Assembly: GCF_005222915.1 (NCBI RefSeq)
Contig: NZ_STFX01000006.1
Span: forward strand, 203,623-267,622
Length of the DNA stretch: 64,000 bases
DNA from: Rhizobium sp. FKL33
GTDB lineage: Bacteria > Pseudomonadota > Alphaproteobacteria > Rhizobiales > Rhizobiaceae
Reading direction: 5' to 3'
Part shown: in pieces, positions 1 to 8,129 of the stretch
How positions within the stretch are numbered: position 1 is the first letter of the stretch
How the letters are laid out: the number at the start of each line of letters is the position of its first letter
Notes under the pieces: model-generated
Databases searched by the model: none
Told to the model about the DNA's origin: nothing
The model's input: only the letters and a program-made list of their open reading frames with translations
Position numbers and translations under genes: made by a program

Positions 1-406
1 ACAGCGCCGTGGACGGATTGCGCCGTCTTTCCTTCAGAATCGGAAACAGTTGGTAGACGCTGTCCAGCGTCCAGGGACCATCGACCTTGCGGCCATGCCG
101 GCCCACAAGCAGGTTCTCCTCCACCGTCAGCGAGGGAAAGAGCCGCCGTCCCTCCGGCACCAGCGCAACGCCGCGCGCCATCACATCCGGCGCGGAAAGC
201 GCGCCGATCGTTTCGCCGCGATGCAGGATCGCGCTCGGCTCATTGCGCAAAACGCCGGCGATCGAGCGCATCAATGTCGATTTTCCTGCGCCATTTGCGC
301 CGATCACGGCGATGGTTTCGCCGGGATGCAGGACAAGATTGACGCCGAACAGGGCCTGGAAGTCGCCATAAAAAGCCGTGAGGTTGTTCGTCTCGATCAG
401 GCTCAT
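1..406 (-). CDS. livF: Branched-chain amino acid-type ABC transporter ATPase LivF (5' part, runs off the left edge)
   Basis: Cytoplasmic ATPase subunit of a Liv/HAAT-type importer. Reading leftward from ATG at 406, the translation starts MSLIETNNLTAFYGDF and carries Walker A GANGAGKST near residue 40, then the LivF-like stretch GVALVPEGRRLFPSLTVEENL. About 135 residues are in the window, and the Walker B and signature motifs lie beyond position 1. The start is only 3 bases after the livG stop codon, so the two ATPases are surely co-translated. The neighbouring binding protein and hydroxyquinol genes suggest import of an aromatic or organic acid rather than leucine; that is inference. Confidence 0.9.
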   Translation of the reverse strand, partial: MSLIETNNLTAFYGDFQALFGVNLVLHPGETIAVIGANGAGKSTLMRSIAGVLRNEPSAILHRGETIGALSAPDVMARGVALVPEGRRLFPSLTVEENLLVGRHGRKVDGPWTLDSVYQLFPILKERRRNPSTAL

Positions 407-409
407 CGC

Positions 410-1129
410 TCAGACCTCCATGCCCAGATAGATCTCGCGCACCTCGCGCGAATTCATGATGGTTTGCGGTTCGCCATGCCCGATCACCCGGCCGAAATTG
501 AGCACCAGAATCTTTTCGGCGACAGCGGTCAGCGCATGCAGCACATGTTCGATCCAGATGATCGTCATGCCCCGCTCATGCACCCGCTTGATGGTGGCGA
601 CCAACTGCCGGCATTCGCCTTCGGTCAGGCCGCCGGCGATTTCATCGAGCAGCAGAAGCTTGGGCTGGGTGGCGAGCGCGCGCGCCAGTTCCAGCCGCTT
701 ACGCTCGAGAAGCGTCAGGCTGCCGGCCGGCTTGTTGGCCTTGCCGATCAGCCCGGTCTCGACCAGGATATCCGCGCAGAGATCGGAGACATCGGCCTCC
801 CTCTTCTCACTGCCGAACGCGCCGGCGACCAGCAGGTTTTCATAGACCGTCAGCCGCTCGAACGGTTGCGGGATCTGAAAGGTGCGGCCCATGCCGGCAA
901 AGCAGCGCTGCATCGGCGGCATGGTCGTCACATCCCGGCCGTCAAAGCGGATATTGCCCTTGGCGACGGAGAGATTGCCGGTGATCAGATTGAACAACGT
1001 CGACTTGCCGGCCCCGTTCGGCCCGATCACCCCCAGCGCCTCGCCGGGCTCGACGGCAAAACCGATATCCTCGGCGACCACCAGGGCCCCGAAGGATTTG
1101 GAAACACCGTTGAGTTCAAGGATCGGCAT
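410..1129 (-). CDS. livG: Branched-chain amino acid-type ABC transporter ATPase LivG
   Basis: Second ATPase of the Liv-type importer, 239 aa, the usual LivG length. Walker A GPNGAGKST lies near residues 35-44, the Q-loop region is GMGRTFQIPQPFERLTVYEN, and Walker B is LLLLDEIAGGL followed by the typical H-loop WIEHV. The degenerate signature (SLTLLERKRLELARAL, not LSGGQ) is normal for LivG. It lies between the periplasmic binding protein gene upstream (separated by a 229-base gap holding an inverted repeat) and livF downstream. Membrane subunits LivH/LivM are not visible and presumably lie left of the window. Confidence 0.93.
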   Translation of the reverse strand: MPILELNGVSKSFGALVVAEDIGFAVEPGEALGVIGPNGAGKSTLFNLITGNLSVAKGNIRFDGRDVTTMPPMQRCFAGMGRTFQIPQPFERLTVYENLLVAGAFGSEKREADVSDLCADILVETGLIGKANKPAGSLTLLERKRLELARALATQPKLLLLDEIAGGLTEGECRQLVATIKRVHERGMTIIWIEHVLHALTAVAEKILVLNFGRVIGHGEPQTIMNSREVREIYLGMEV

Positions 1130-1173
1130 GGTTGCGGTCTCGGTTAGAAATTTGGTGTGGGAGCTTTGGGGCT

Positions 1174-1330
1174 ACCCCCCTCTGTCCTACCGGACATCTC
1201 CCCCTCAAGGGGGGAGATTGCAGAGAGGCGTGCTTATCGCCCAGCAACTGGCGTCGAGAGGGAGGGAAGCAGGCGCCGCCAGCCAATCTCCCCCCTTGAG
1301 GGGGAGATGGTCGGCAGACCAGAGGGGGGT
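1174..1330. repeat. Inverted-repeat element (two 47-bp arms, each itself palindromic)
   Basis: The left arm at 1174-1220 and right arm at 1284-1330 are near-perfect reverse complements over 47 bases. Each contains an internal palindrome around ATCTCCCCCTCAAGG, so several alternative hairpins are possible. A 63-base spacer separates them. It looks like the REP/RIME-type intergenic palindromes common in rhizobia. It lies between the binding-protein gene and livG in the same transcriptional unit, where it could stabilise the binding-protein mRNA or lower livGF expression. Confidence 0.8.
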
Positions 1331-1358
1331 GCTGCATCCGCGGAGACCCCACCCATCA

Positions 1359-2639
1359 TCACCCCAGCGCTTCCATCTTGCCGCCGAGCGGCACGTTCGG
1401 CGCCAGCCCGTTTTCGACCACGACCAGATCATAGCCGCCGCCGGATTTCAGTCGCCATTGACCACCGACGAGCGGGGTCTTGGCGACATTCTTCTGGGCG
1501 AAAGGCGGCAGCTTGTCGTTGTTCCAGGCGATCGGACCGACGAGCGTATTTAGCTTGGTCTCGCCGATGGCTTTGGCGACGGACGCGCCGTCGCCGATAT
1601 CCTCGGCGCGGCCCATGACATCGACGGCGAGTTCGAACAGCGCATGGGCAAAGCCGATCGGCTGGGTCCAGGGACCGCCGGTCGCTTCCCGGAAGGCGTC
1701 GGCGACTTCCTGGGCGGTCTGGCCGGTCAGCGACGATTTGAACGGATGCGACGGCGTCCACCACACTTCGGTGGACAGGTTGTGCCCCCCGTCGCCGAGC
1801 GTGTCGACGGTCTGCGGGAACAGCAGCGCCTTGCCGATCGAGGCGATCTTCGGCTTCAGTCCCTGCTGCTTGGCCTGATTCCAGAAGGTCGTGAGATCGG
1901 GCGGGATCATCACGCCGGTGAGGATCTCGGTCTCCGCCTGCTTGAAGGCGTTGATCTGGGCCGAGAAATCGTCGGTCAGGTTCTGATAACGGCCGGTGTC
2001 GGTCAACGAATAGCCGAGCTTTTCGAGCACCGGCGGGAAGCCGACGACCTTGTCGCCCCAGGCATTGCCGTCGCCATCGTTCGGGAAGAGACCACCGACC
2101 TTCTTGTTGGTCTCGATCTGGCTCCACATGCCGGTGAACACGGCGATGATGTCTTCGAGCCCCCAGAAGAAGTGATAGGCGTAGTTGAACGGCTTCCAGC
2201 TCGCGGGATCACCGGGATTGCCCTGCTGGCCGATGAACCAGGGCTGCCAGGGGGCAACCGTCGAAATGCAGGGCATTTCCTCGGCTTCGCAAGTGGTCGA
2301 GACGGGATTGGTCGTCTCCGGCGTCGAGGAGACCAGAACCAGATTGACTTCGTCGTCGACGATCAGTTCCTTGGCCACCTCCGCCGCCCTGTTGGGGTTG
2401 GACTGGCTGTCCTTGACGACGACCTCGTAGTCGAGACCGAGTTGTTTGGCGATTTCGAGGAAATTGGTGACCACGAATGTGTCGGCTTCACCGAAAGCCG
2501 CCAGCGGCCCGGTCTGCGGGCTGACATAGCCGAGCTTCACCTTGGCTGTCTGTGCGATGGCCGGCGCGGCCAGGCCCGATGCTGCCAGAACGGCGCCGCC
2601 GGCTGCCGTCGTTTTCAGGAACTTGCGTCTCGTGAACAT
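1359..2639 (-). CDS. Periplasmic substrate-binding protein of Liv/HAAT-type ABC importer (Tat-exported)
   Basis: Type I periplasmic binding protein, 426 aa from the chosen start. The N-terminus carries a Tat-like signal, TRRKFLKT followed by a hydrophobic Ala/Gly-rich segment ending AAPAIAQ. The mature part begins VKLGYVSPQTGPLAAFGEAD, typical of the LivK/Peripla_BP_6 family. ATG at 2639 is preceded by GGGAGGAAGC; in-frame ATGs at 2651 and 2654 follow another GGAGG and are also possible. Transcribed after maleylacetate reductase (60-base gap) and before livGF. The ligand is unknown; from context an aromatic acid feeding hydroxyquinol is plausible. Confidence 0.9.
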   Translation of the reverse strand: MFTRRKFLKTTAAGGAVLAASGLAAPAIAQTAKVKLGYVSPQTGPLAAFGEADTFVVTNFLEIAKQLGLDYEVVVKDSQSNPNRAAEVAKELIVDDEVNLVLVSSTPETTNPVSTTCEAEEMPCISTVAPWQPWFIGQQGNPGDPASWKPFNYAYHFFWGLEDIIAVFTGMWSQIETNKKVGGLFPNDGDGNAWGDKVVGFPPVLEKLGYSLTDTGRYQNLTDDFSAQINAFKQAETEILTGVMIPPDLTTFWNQAKQQGLKPKIASIGKALLFPQTVDTLGDGGHNLSTEVWWTPSHPFKSSLTGQTAQEVADAFREATGGPWTQPIGFAHALFELAVDVMGRAEDIGDGASVAKAIGETKLNTLVGPIAWNNDKLPPFAQKNVAKTPLVGGQWRLKSGGGYDLVVVENGLAPNVPLGGKMEALG

Positions 2640-2699
2640 GCTTCCTCCCATCATCGTCTCTCCTCCCAAAGAGCGCGCCTCGCGCGTCAGATGTCTCGA

Positions 2700-3755
2700 T
2701 CAGTCGGGCCTCACGCCCTCCCAGGCCTGCTGCAGCAGCGTCCGGATCGATGCCTGATCGATCGGGCGCGGATTCCAGTATGGATTTTCAGTGGCGATCG
2801 CAGCCGCGCGGTCGAGGTCGGCCTCGGTCAGGCCAAAATCCCGAAGCGACAGCGGCGCGCCAATCGCTTTCGCAAAGTCCCAGAGACCGCCGCCGATCGA
2901 GCCGCCAAAAATCTGCGCAGCCGGAACAAGCTCTTCGCGCGCAGCCTCGGCGTTGAAAGCGGCGGTATGTGGCAGCATCACCGCATGCGTCTCGGCATGC
3001 GGCGTATCGAAGGAGCCGCCCAGCGTGTGGCAGATCTTGTGATGCAGCGCCATGCCAACCGCGCCGAGCACCGTGCCGCAGAGCCAGGCGCCGTAGAGCG
3101 CGTCGGCGCGGGCCTGCCCGTCATGCGGGCTTTTAACGAGCGTCGGCAGGCTCTCTGCAAAGGCTCTGAGACCTTCGACGGCCATCAGCGTCGAAACGGG
3201 ATTTCGATCCTGCGCATAGAGCCCTTCCACCGCATGCGCCATGGCGTTGAGACCGCTGGTCACGCTCATCGCCACGGGCAGTCCGAGCGTCAGGTCTGGA
3301 TCGTAGATCACCACTTCCGGCAGGATACGGTCATGCCGCACCGTCGTCTTGCGGCCGGCTTCTGTCTGGCCCAAAATGGGCGTGACTTCCGATCCGGCGT
3401 ATGTGGTGGGAATGACGATCTGCGGCAGATCGGTGCGATAAGCGATCGCCTTGCCAAGGCCGGTCGTGGAGCCGCCGCCGAGCGAGACGACGCAATCCGC
3501 ACGACTCTCCGAGACCACATGGAGGGCCGCCTCGGTCACCTCGACCGGCGTATGCATCACGGCTCCTGCAAAGACGCCGACCGACAATGCGCCGAGCCGA
3601 ACAGCAAGCGCCTCGGCGTCCGCCTTCTGATGCGGAGTGGCGAGCACGAGCGCGCGCTTGCAAGCCAACGCTTCGATTTCTTTCGCTGCATCGGCGCTTC
3701 GGCCGGAGCCGAAGACGATGCGGGCGGGACTGCCGCGATAGCTGAAATTCTTCAT
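2700..3755 (-). CDS. Maleylacetate reductase (iron-type alcohol dehydrogenase family)
   Basis: Reduces maleylacetate to 3-oxoadipate with NAD(P)H, the step after hydroxyquinol ring cleavage. The 351-aa protein matches maleylacetate reductases in length and shows the Rossmann-type GGGSTTGLGKAIAYRTDLP segment, the PTTYAGSEVTPI motif and the metal-site His region (NAMAHAVEGLYA, HHKICHTLGGSFDTPHAETHAVMLPH). Its ATG overlaps the dioxygenase stop (ATGA, 3752-3755), so translation is coupled. Family assignment is strong; substrate identity rests on family plus the adjoining hydroxyquinol dioxygenase. Confidence 0.93.
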   Translation of the reverse strand: MKNFSYRGSPARIVFGSGRSADAAKEIEALACKRALVLATPHQKADAEALAVRLGALSVGVFAGAVMHTPVEVTEAALHVVSESRADCVVSLGGGSTTGLGKAIAYRTDLPQIVIPTTYAGSEVTPILGQTEAGRKTTVRHDRILPEVVIYDPDLTLGLPVAMSVTSGLNAMAHAVEGLYAQDRNPVSTLMAVEGLRAFAESLPTLVKSPHDGQARADALYGAWLCGTVLGAVGMALHHKICHTLGGSFDTPHAETHAVMLPHTAAFNAEAAREELVPAAQIFGGSIGGGLWDFAKAIGAPLSLRDFGLTEADLDRAAAIATENPYWNPRPIDQASIRTLLQQAWEGVRPD

Positions 3756-4624
3756 TTGCCCCTCCCCGGCCGCGCCCTGATCATGACGAATTTGACTGTG
3801 ACCCGCGATGCCGGGCGTCCGTCGATTTCTGCGGGCTCGAAGGATCGCACGAGTTCGGGCCGGACGCCGAACAGCGCGTCTTCTCCCAGCCGGGGATCCC
3901 CGGCGTCATAGATATGCGTGGTGATGGTCTCGAAGCCGGGCGCGCGGACCAGGAAGTGCAGATGCGCCGGCCGCCGCAGCGGATAGCCTGCCTGGCTGAG
4001 CAGGCGGCCCACGGGCCCGTCATCCGGCACGCCATAGCCGGCCGGCCGCACCGTGCGATAGTGAAAAGCGCCCGTCTCATCGACGCGGAACAGGCCGCGC
4101 AGATTGAATTCCGGCTGCAGGTCGGGTTGCTGGTTTTCGTAATAGCCTTCGGCATTGGCTTGCCAAGTGATTATCTCGGCGCCGGGCACGGGCTTGCCGT
4201 CGAGATCCTCCACCCGCCCTTCCACCAGAAGGGGTTCGCCGACGCCATCGAGGGAAATCGAAGCGCCGGGGCGACGCTCCGGTGTGTCGGCGCGGAAGAA
4301 AGGCCCCCGGATCGTGTTCGGTGTCGCGCCCTTGGGGCGACGCGTATTGATCTCCTCGACGAGAGCGGACGCGCCGATGAGATCGGAGAGCAGCACCCAT
4401 TCCTGGCGGCGCTCGTCGGAGGCATGACCGACATCCGTGAGAAATTCGATCACCTTGCGCCACTGGTCCTGCGATGGGCGGAATTCCTTGATGAGCGCAT
4501 GGACATGCGAAACGACCGCGGCGAGCAGCCGGGCCGAGCCGTCATCGGGCACGGCAAAACGGCTGGCGAAAACTTCGGCCGAGGTGGTCTCGTTGAAGGC
4601 GATGAGTTCGGCGGCCCGCGACAT
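3752..4624 (-). CDS. Hydroxyquinol 1,2-dioxygenase (intradiol ring-cleavage dioxygenase)
   Basis: Fe(III) intradiol dioxygenase cleaving hydroxyquinol (1,2,4-trihydroxybenzene) to maleylacetate. The 290 aa include the N-terminal dimerisation domain (EFRPSQDQWRKVIEFLTDVG) and a C-terminal catalytic domain. Expected iron ligands are visible: Tyr in EGYYENQQ (near 161), Tyr in PAGYGVPDDGP (near 194), and the two His in RRPAHLHF (near 219). TPNTIRGPFFRAD is typical of hydroxyquinol rather than catechol enzymes. First gene of a leftward operon, divergent from a LysR regulator. Catechol or chlorocatechol activity cannot be excluded from sequence. Confidence 0.92.
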   Translation of the reverse strand: MSRAAELIAFNETTSAEVFASRFAVPDDGSARLLAAVVSHVHALIKEFRPSQDQWRKVIEFLTDVGHASDERRQEWVLLSDLIGASALVEEINTRRPKGATPNTIRGPFFRADTPERRPGASISLDGVGEPLLVEGRVEDLDGKPVPGAEIITWQANAEGYYENQQPDLQPEFNLRGLFRVDETGAFHYRTVRPAGYGVPDDGPVGRLLSQAGYPLRRPAHLHFLVRAPGFETITTHIYDAGDPRLGEDALFGVRPELVRSFEPAEIDGRPASRVTVKFVMIRARPGRGK

Positions 4625-4709
4625 GCATCTCCTCCCAAATCCGCATTGCTGGTCGAGGAGAAGCTAGCAGGCCTGAAATGGAAGATTGATGATTTGTTTC
4701 CGCGTCAAT

Positions 4710-4724
4710 ATAACAATTCGTTAT
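4710..4724. promoter_or_regulatory. Candidate LysR operator (T-N11-A palindrome) overlapping the regulator start codon
   Basis: ATAACAATTCGTTAT is a perfect 5-bp inverted repeat with a 5-base centre and satisfies the LysR T-N11-A rule. It lies in the 98-base divergent region between the dioxygenase and the LysR gene, and it covers the regulator's ATG (4723-4725). This fits autoregulation plus control of the divergent operon; binding is not demonstrated. Confidence 0.55.
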
Positions 4725-5673
4725 GAAGTTCGATGAAAGGCACCTGATACAGCTGGCCGCCGTGGTCAAGACGGGCGGCGTCACCGAGGGCGCGGCGCTG
4801 CTGGGGCTTGCGCAGCCGGCGGTGTCGCGCACGCTGTCGATGCTGGAAAAGCGGATCGGCGAGCCGCTATTCATCCGCGGACGGCGACCGCTGCAGCCGA
4901 CGCCGCTCGGCCTCGCGCTCGCCGAACACGGGCTGGTGATGCTCGCCGCCTCGCGCAAGGCGTCCGATCTGATGGAAAGCTTCCGGGTGGGCAAGAGCGG
5001 CGTCGTCAGGATCGGCGGCACGCCGTTTTTCATGGACTCGCTGATCGCCGGCATGTGCGCGGAATTCCAGGCAACCCATCCCGAAGTGCGCATCGACCAG
5101 TCCTACGGCTATTTCCCCGATCTCCGCGCCGCTCTGAAAGCCGACCAGATCGACCTCGCCATCTGCCCGATCGACATTCTCGACGAGGGATCGGGGCTGG
5201 CTTTCCAGCAGATCCTGCCGGGCCGCAACGTCATCGCCTGCCGGGTGACGCATCCGCTTCTCCTGAAGCGTCGCCTGCAGCCGGCGCATCTCCTCGACTA
5301 TCCCTGGGTCGCGCCGCCGCCGGGCAGCCCGCTGCTCGCCGATCTCCGCGCGCTGCTGCTATCATTCGGCGCCACCGAAATCCGTATCCGCTATTCCGGC
5401 GGCTCGCTCGCCAGCGTCGTCAATTATCTGAAGGCGGCGGACGCGCTGACGGTGATGCCGCATAGCGTGGTCTTCGCGCAACGCAAGGAGAAGACCATCA
5501 CGGCGCTGCCGATCAGCATTCCGCATCCGGAACGCGCGCTCGCGATCCTTCGCCGCGTCGACGCGCTCCGCTCCCCCGCCGTCGAACAGTTCTCGACCTT
5601 CATCCAGGCAAGTTTCGACAGCCTGAAACACCTGATCAAGCGACACGAAGAGGCGGTGGTCTGGGGGAACTGA
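4723..5673 (+). CDS. LysR-family transcriptional regulator of the hydroxyquinol operon
   Basis: 316-aa LTTR. The N-terminal winged helix-turn-helix spans residues 5-65 (VTEGAALLGLAQPAVSRTLSMLEKRIGEPLF) and is followed by the linker and the periplasmic-binding-like effector domain (IGGTPFFMDSLIAGMCAEF onwards). It is divergent from hydroxyquinol dioxygenase and probably activates it in response to a pathway intermediate. No Shine-Dalgarno is visible upstream of the ATG (the sequence there is a palindrome), so the mRNA may be leaderless or the true start may be slightly downstream. Confidence 0.9.
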   Translation: MKFDERHLIQLAAVVKTGGVTEGAALLGLAQPAVSRTLSMLEKRIGEPLFIRGRRPLQPTPLGLALAEHGLVMLAASRKASDLMESFRVGKSGVVRIGGTPFFMDSLIAGMCAEFQATHPEVRIDQSYGYFPDLRAALKADQIDLAICPIDILDEGSGLAFQQILPGRNVIACRVTHPLLLKRRLQPAHLLDYPWVAPPPGSPLLADLRALLLSFGATEIRIRYSGGSLASVVNYLKAADALTVMPHSVVFAQRKEKTITALPISIPHPERALAILRRVDALRSPAVEQFSTFIQASFDSLKHLIKRHEEAVVWGN

Positions 5674-5698
5674 GTTCGTTGGATCGACGCGAACGAAC
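5674..5698 (+). terminator. Hairpin directly after the LysR stop codon
   Basis: GTTCGTT and AACGAAC form a perfect 7-bp stem around an 11-base loop immediately after the LysR TGA. There is no T-run, so a classic intrinsic terminator is uncertain. Confidence 0.4.
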
Positions 5699-5848
5699 GG
5701 GAAGCTCAACCGCGTCCTTGATGGCCGCCTGCCAAGTCTTCGCGCCTAATGTGTTGCGACGCCGTCCTGTCGTGAAACCGGGGCTTGACCACCGCTCCGG
5801 AATATCTTTGTGGGGAGCCAATCACCGCCACGCCAATTTAGTGGGCAT

Positions 5849-5866
5849 TTGGCGTAAAAATTGCTT
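5849..5866 (+). promoter_or_regulatory. Sigma54 (-24/-12) promoter upstream of the nasT region
   Basis: TTGGCGTAAAAATTGCTT has the invariant GG (5851-5852) and GC (5863-5864) with exactly 10 bases between, matching TTGGCAC-N4-TTGCT well. It resembles the second sigma54 promoter ahead of nrtA. The predicted +1 near 5876 is only a few bases before the next ATG at 5880. Nitrogen control by NtrC/RpoN is the expected regulation. Confidence 0.65.
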
Positions 5867-5879
5867 GCTCGTGAGCCAG

Positions 5880-6200
5880 ATGGTTCAGGAGATCTCTTTG
5901 TTTGCCTATCCGCCTATCCTCAGCATCGTCATCGGATTGTGCTGGACCGACTTCGTTGCGATGTTCTCGGCGCATACAGGCGCTTCGCGCGGACGATTGA
6001 TCCGGATGACGATTGCCTCCAGTCTGCTGCTGACCTCACTGGCGTTGGTGTTTTCCGAGGCAGATTCAGCGTTGAGCCTGGCGCTTTTGCTGGCAATTGC
6101 GGCCGCCGCCCTCCTGGCGAGCCGCAGTCTGAGTTCGAATTCGGCGTTGAGCGTCGCGGGTGTCGGCTTCGCGCTCTATTTCTGCGGTGCAACGCCTTGA
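5880..6200 (+). CDS. Small predicted membrane protein preceding nasT (unknown function)
   Basis: I do not recognise this 106-aa product. It starts MVQEISLFAYPPILSIVIGL and has about three hydrophobic segments (residues 10-25, 45-60 and 65-85) plus a short one at the C-terminus. Its stop TGA (6198-6200) overlaps the TTG start of nasT (TTGA), a sign of translational coupling. A GTG at 5871 is an alternative start but would lie before the predicted sigma54 transcript start. It may only be a leader ORF that delivers ribosomes to nasT. Confidence 0.5.
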   Translation: MVQEISLFAYPPILSIVIGLCWTDFVAMFSAHTGASRGRLIRMTIASSLLLTSLALVFSEADSALSLALLLAIAAAALLASRSLSSNSALSVAGVGFALYFCGATP

Positions 6201-6796
6201 ATGAACCGAAAAACACCGCCGACCTCACCATTCTCGTGATCGACGAGAACGCAATCCGCGCGTCGATCATCGAGGAAGGGCTGAACGAGGCGGGCCACCT
6301 CAATGTGAAGGTGATCCACGAGATGCGAGGGGTGGCGCGGCTGATCGAGACGCTCGATCCCGATGTCATCATCATCGACATCGAAAACCCGAACCGCGAC
6401 ATGATGGAGCATATGTTCCAGCTCAGCCGGACAGTCTCGCGCCCGATCGCCATGTTCGTCGACCGGTCCGACACGGCTGCGATCGAGGCTGCGGTCGATG
6501 CGGGCGTATCCGCCTATGTGGTCGACGGCCTGAAGAAGGAGCGCATCAAGCCGATCCTCGACATGGCCGTCAGCCGTTTCAACGCCTTCAGCCGGCTGCA
6601 GCGGGAACTCACAGAAGCGCGCAATGCGCTGGAGGAGCGCAAGGTTATCGAACGCGCCAAAGGCATACTGATGAAGATGCGCGGACTGAGCGAAGAACAG
6701 GCTTTCGCGCTGTTGAGACAGACCGCCATGAACGAAAAGAAAAAACTGGCGGACATCGCCCAGAGCGTCGTCACGGCAGCGGGACTGCTGCTGTGA
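6197..6796 (+). CDS. nasT: Nitrate-responsive antiterminator NasT (response regulator with ANTAR RNA-binding domain)
   Basis: 199-aa protein. The N-terminal receiver-like domain begins LTILVIDEN, with candidate phospho-acceptor Asp in DVIIIDIENPN. A C-terminal ANTAR domain (residues about 140-195) includes VIERAKGILMKMRGLSEEQA. NasT binds a two-hairpin leader RNA and prevents termination when released by NasS. No ATG is available in frame near the domain start, so TTG at 6197 overlapping the upstream stop is the best start. nasS follows 34 bases downstream, the standard NasT/NasS pairing. Confidence 0.9.
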   Translation: MNEPKNTADLTILVIDENAIRASIIEEGLNEAGHLNVKVIHEMRGVARLIETLDPDVIIIDIENPNRDMMEHMFQLSRTVSRPIAMFVDRSDTAAIEAAVDAGVSAYVVDGLKKERIKPILDMAVSRFNAFSRLQRELTEARNALEERKVIERAKGILMKMRGLSEEQAFALLRQTAMNEKKKLADIAQSVVTAAGLLL

Positions 6797-6830
6797 TGGG
6801 AGCGCCGGACGACACAGGCTGGGGAGAACC

Positions 6831-8102
6831 ATGATGGCCACGACAGGAAACAGCGACGCCGTGAAATCTCCAGCGCGAATTGGCGGCAGCGACATGAAGG
6901 TCGTCAGGGCGGGCTTCATTCCCTTGATGGACGCTTCAATTCTCATCGTCGCCGCAGAACTCGGTTTCGCCGAGAAAGAAGGCCTCCGCCTCGATCTGGC
7001 GCGTGACGTCTCCTGGGCCAATGTGCGGGACCGGCTGGCGTTTCGCCAGTTCGACGTCGCCCATATGCTCTCGCCGATGCCCGTCGCCTCCATGTTGGGG
7101 CTGGGATCGAACCCCTCGCCGACCATCGCGCCCTTCTCCTTCGGCCGGGGCGGCAATGCGATCACTCTCTCCGCGCGCATCTTTGAACGCATGAAAGCCG
7201 CAACGGGCCTGACCGACGACGCCGGCGCGCTGGCCAACGCCCGGGCGCTCGCATCGCTTCTCGCCGACATGCGGTCTCGGGGGGAGCCCGCCCCCACGCT
7301 CGGCATGACCTATCCGTTTTCGTCCCACAATTACGAATTCCGCTACTGGCTGGCGGCGGGCGGTATTCATCCCGATCGCGACGTCAAGCTGGTCGTGGTT
7401 CCTCCGCCTCTGACCTCGGATGCGCTGGCGGCAGGCGAAATCGATGGTTTCTGCGTTGGCGCGCCCTGGAATATGGTCGCATCCGAACGCGGCGCCGGGC
7501 GTATCGTCGCCGCCAAGCAGGACATCTGGCCGCTTGCGCCCGAAAAAGTGCTCGGCATGCGCCCCGATTGGGCCGAAGCCAACATCGACACCGTATGCCG
7601 ACTGATCGTCGCGCTGGACCGGGCGGCGCGCTGGTGCGACGACACCGCCCATCATGACGAACTGGCGGAAATTCTGGCAGCTCCCGCCTATATCGCTGCG
7701 CCGAAAACCATCATCCGCCGCGTTCTCAGCGGCGAATTCAGTCTGGATGCTCAGGGCACGACCCGCGTCATCCCCGATTATTTTCTGTTTCATCGTGGCG
7801 AGGCGAACCATCCGCGCCTTGATCAGGCAAGCTGGATCTACAGCCAGATGATCCGCTGGGGGCAGACGGAGTTCAGCGCCGAGGGCCTGATGCGGGCGCA
7901 AGGCGCCTTCCGCCCCGATCTCTACAAATTGGCGCTCGGCGCCGACGCCCTCGAGCCGCATGATGTCGATGAAGGCGAGGCCCATGGCTATGACGGCTTC
8001 ATGGATGGCCAGCGCTTCGACCCGAACGACATCGAGGACTATGTGCAGCGCTTTTCAGTGCGCTCGAACGCGCAAGCCAAGACTGAAACCCATGAGGACT
8101 GA
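6831..8102 (+). CDS. nasS: Nitrate/nitrite sensor NasS (cytosolic NrtA-like protein)
   Basis: 423 aa, homologous to the periplasmic nitrate-binding protein NrtA (compare GFIPLMDASILIVAAELGF with GFIALTDAAPLIIAKEKGL of nrtA), but with no signal peptide, as expected for the cytosolic sensor. In alphaproteobacteria NasS sequesters NasT without nitrate and releases it when nitrate or nitrite binds. The upstream GGGGAGAACC is a good ribosome site; ATG at 6834 is an alternative. It is followed by the sigma54 promoter and leader of nrtA. Confidence 0.9.
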   Translation: MMATTGNSDAVKSPARIGGSDMKVVRAGFIPLMDASILIVAAELGFAEKEGLRLDLARDVSWANVRDRLAFRQFDVAHMLSPMPVASMLGLGSNPSPTIAPFSFGRGGNAITLSARIFERMKAATGLTDDAGALANARALASLLADMRSRGEPAPTLGMTYPFSSHNYEFRYWLAAGGIHPDRDVKLVVVPPPLTSDALAAGEIDGFCVGAPWNMVASERGAGRIVAAKQDIWPLAPEKVLGMRPDWAEANIDTVCRLIVALDRAARWCDDTAHHDELAEILAAPAYIAAPKTIIRRVLSGEFSLDAQGTTRVIPDYFLFHRGEANHPRLDQASWIYSQMIRWGQTEFSAEGLMRAQGAFRPDLYKLALGADALEPHDVDEGEAHGYDGFMDGQRFDPNDIEDYVQRFSVRSNAQAKTETHED

Positions 8103-8112
8103 TGGAGTGCAA

Positions 8113-8129
8113 TGCACAATCCGAGGGCA
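8113..8129. promoter_or_regulatory. Candidate NtrC-binding site
   Basis: TGCAC-N7-GGGCA matches the NtrC dyad TGCAC-N7-GTGCA at 9 of 10 arm positions and lies about 120 bp upstream of the sigma54 promoter, a normal enhancer distance. An adjacent GTGCAATGCAC palindrome (8107-8117) overlaps it. Confidence 0.4.

Noticed and set aside
1644..3911. 755-codon plus-strand open frame
   Set aside because: Runs antisense across the Liv binding protein and maleylacetate reductase; Arg/Gly/Ala-rich composition typical of a high-GC shadow frame, no domain.
5679..5879. Upstream extension of the small membrane ORF to ATG-less start at 5679
   Set aside because: Would place the sigma54 promoter inside the gene; the upstream part is Arg-rich and not membrane-like.
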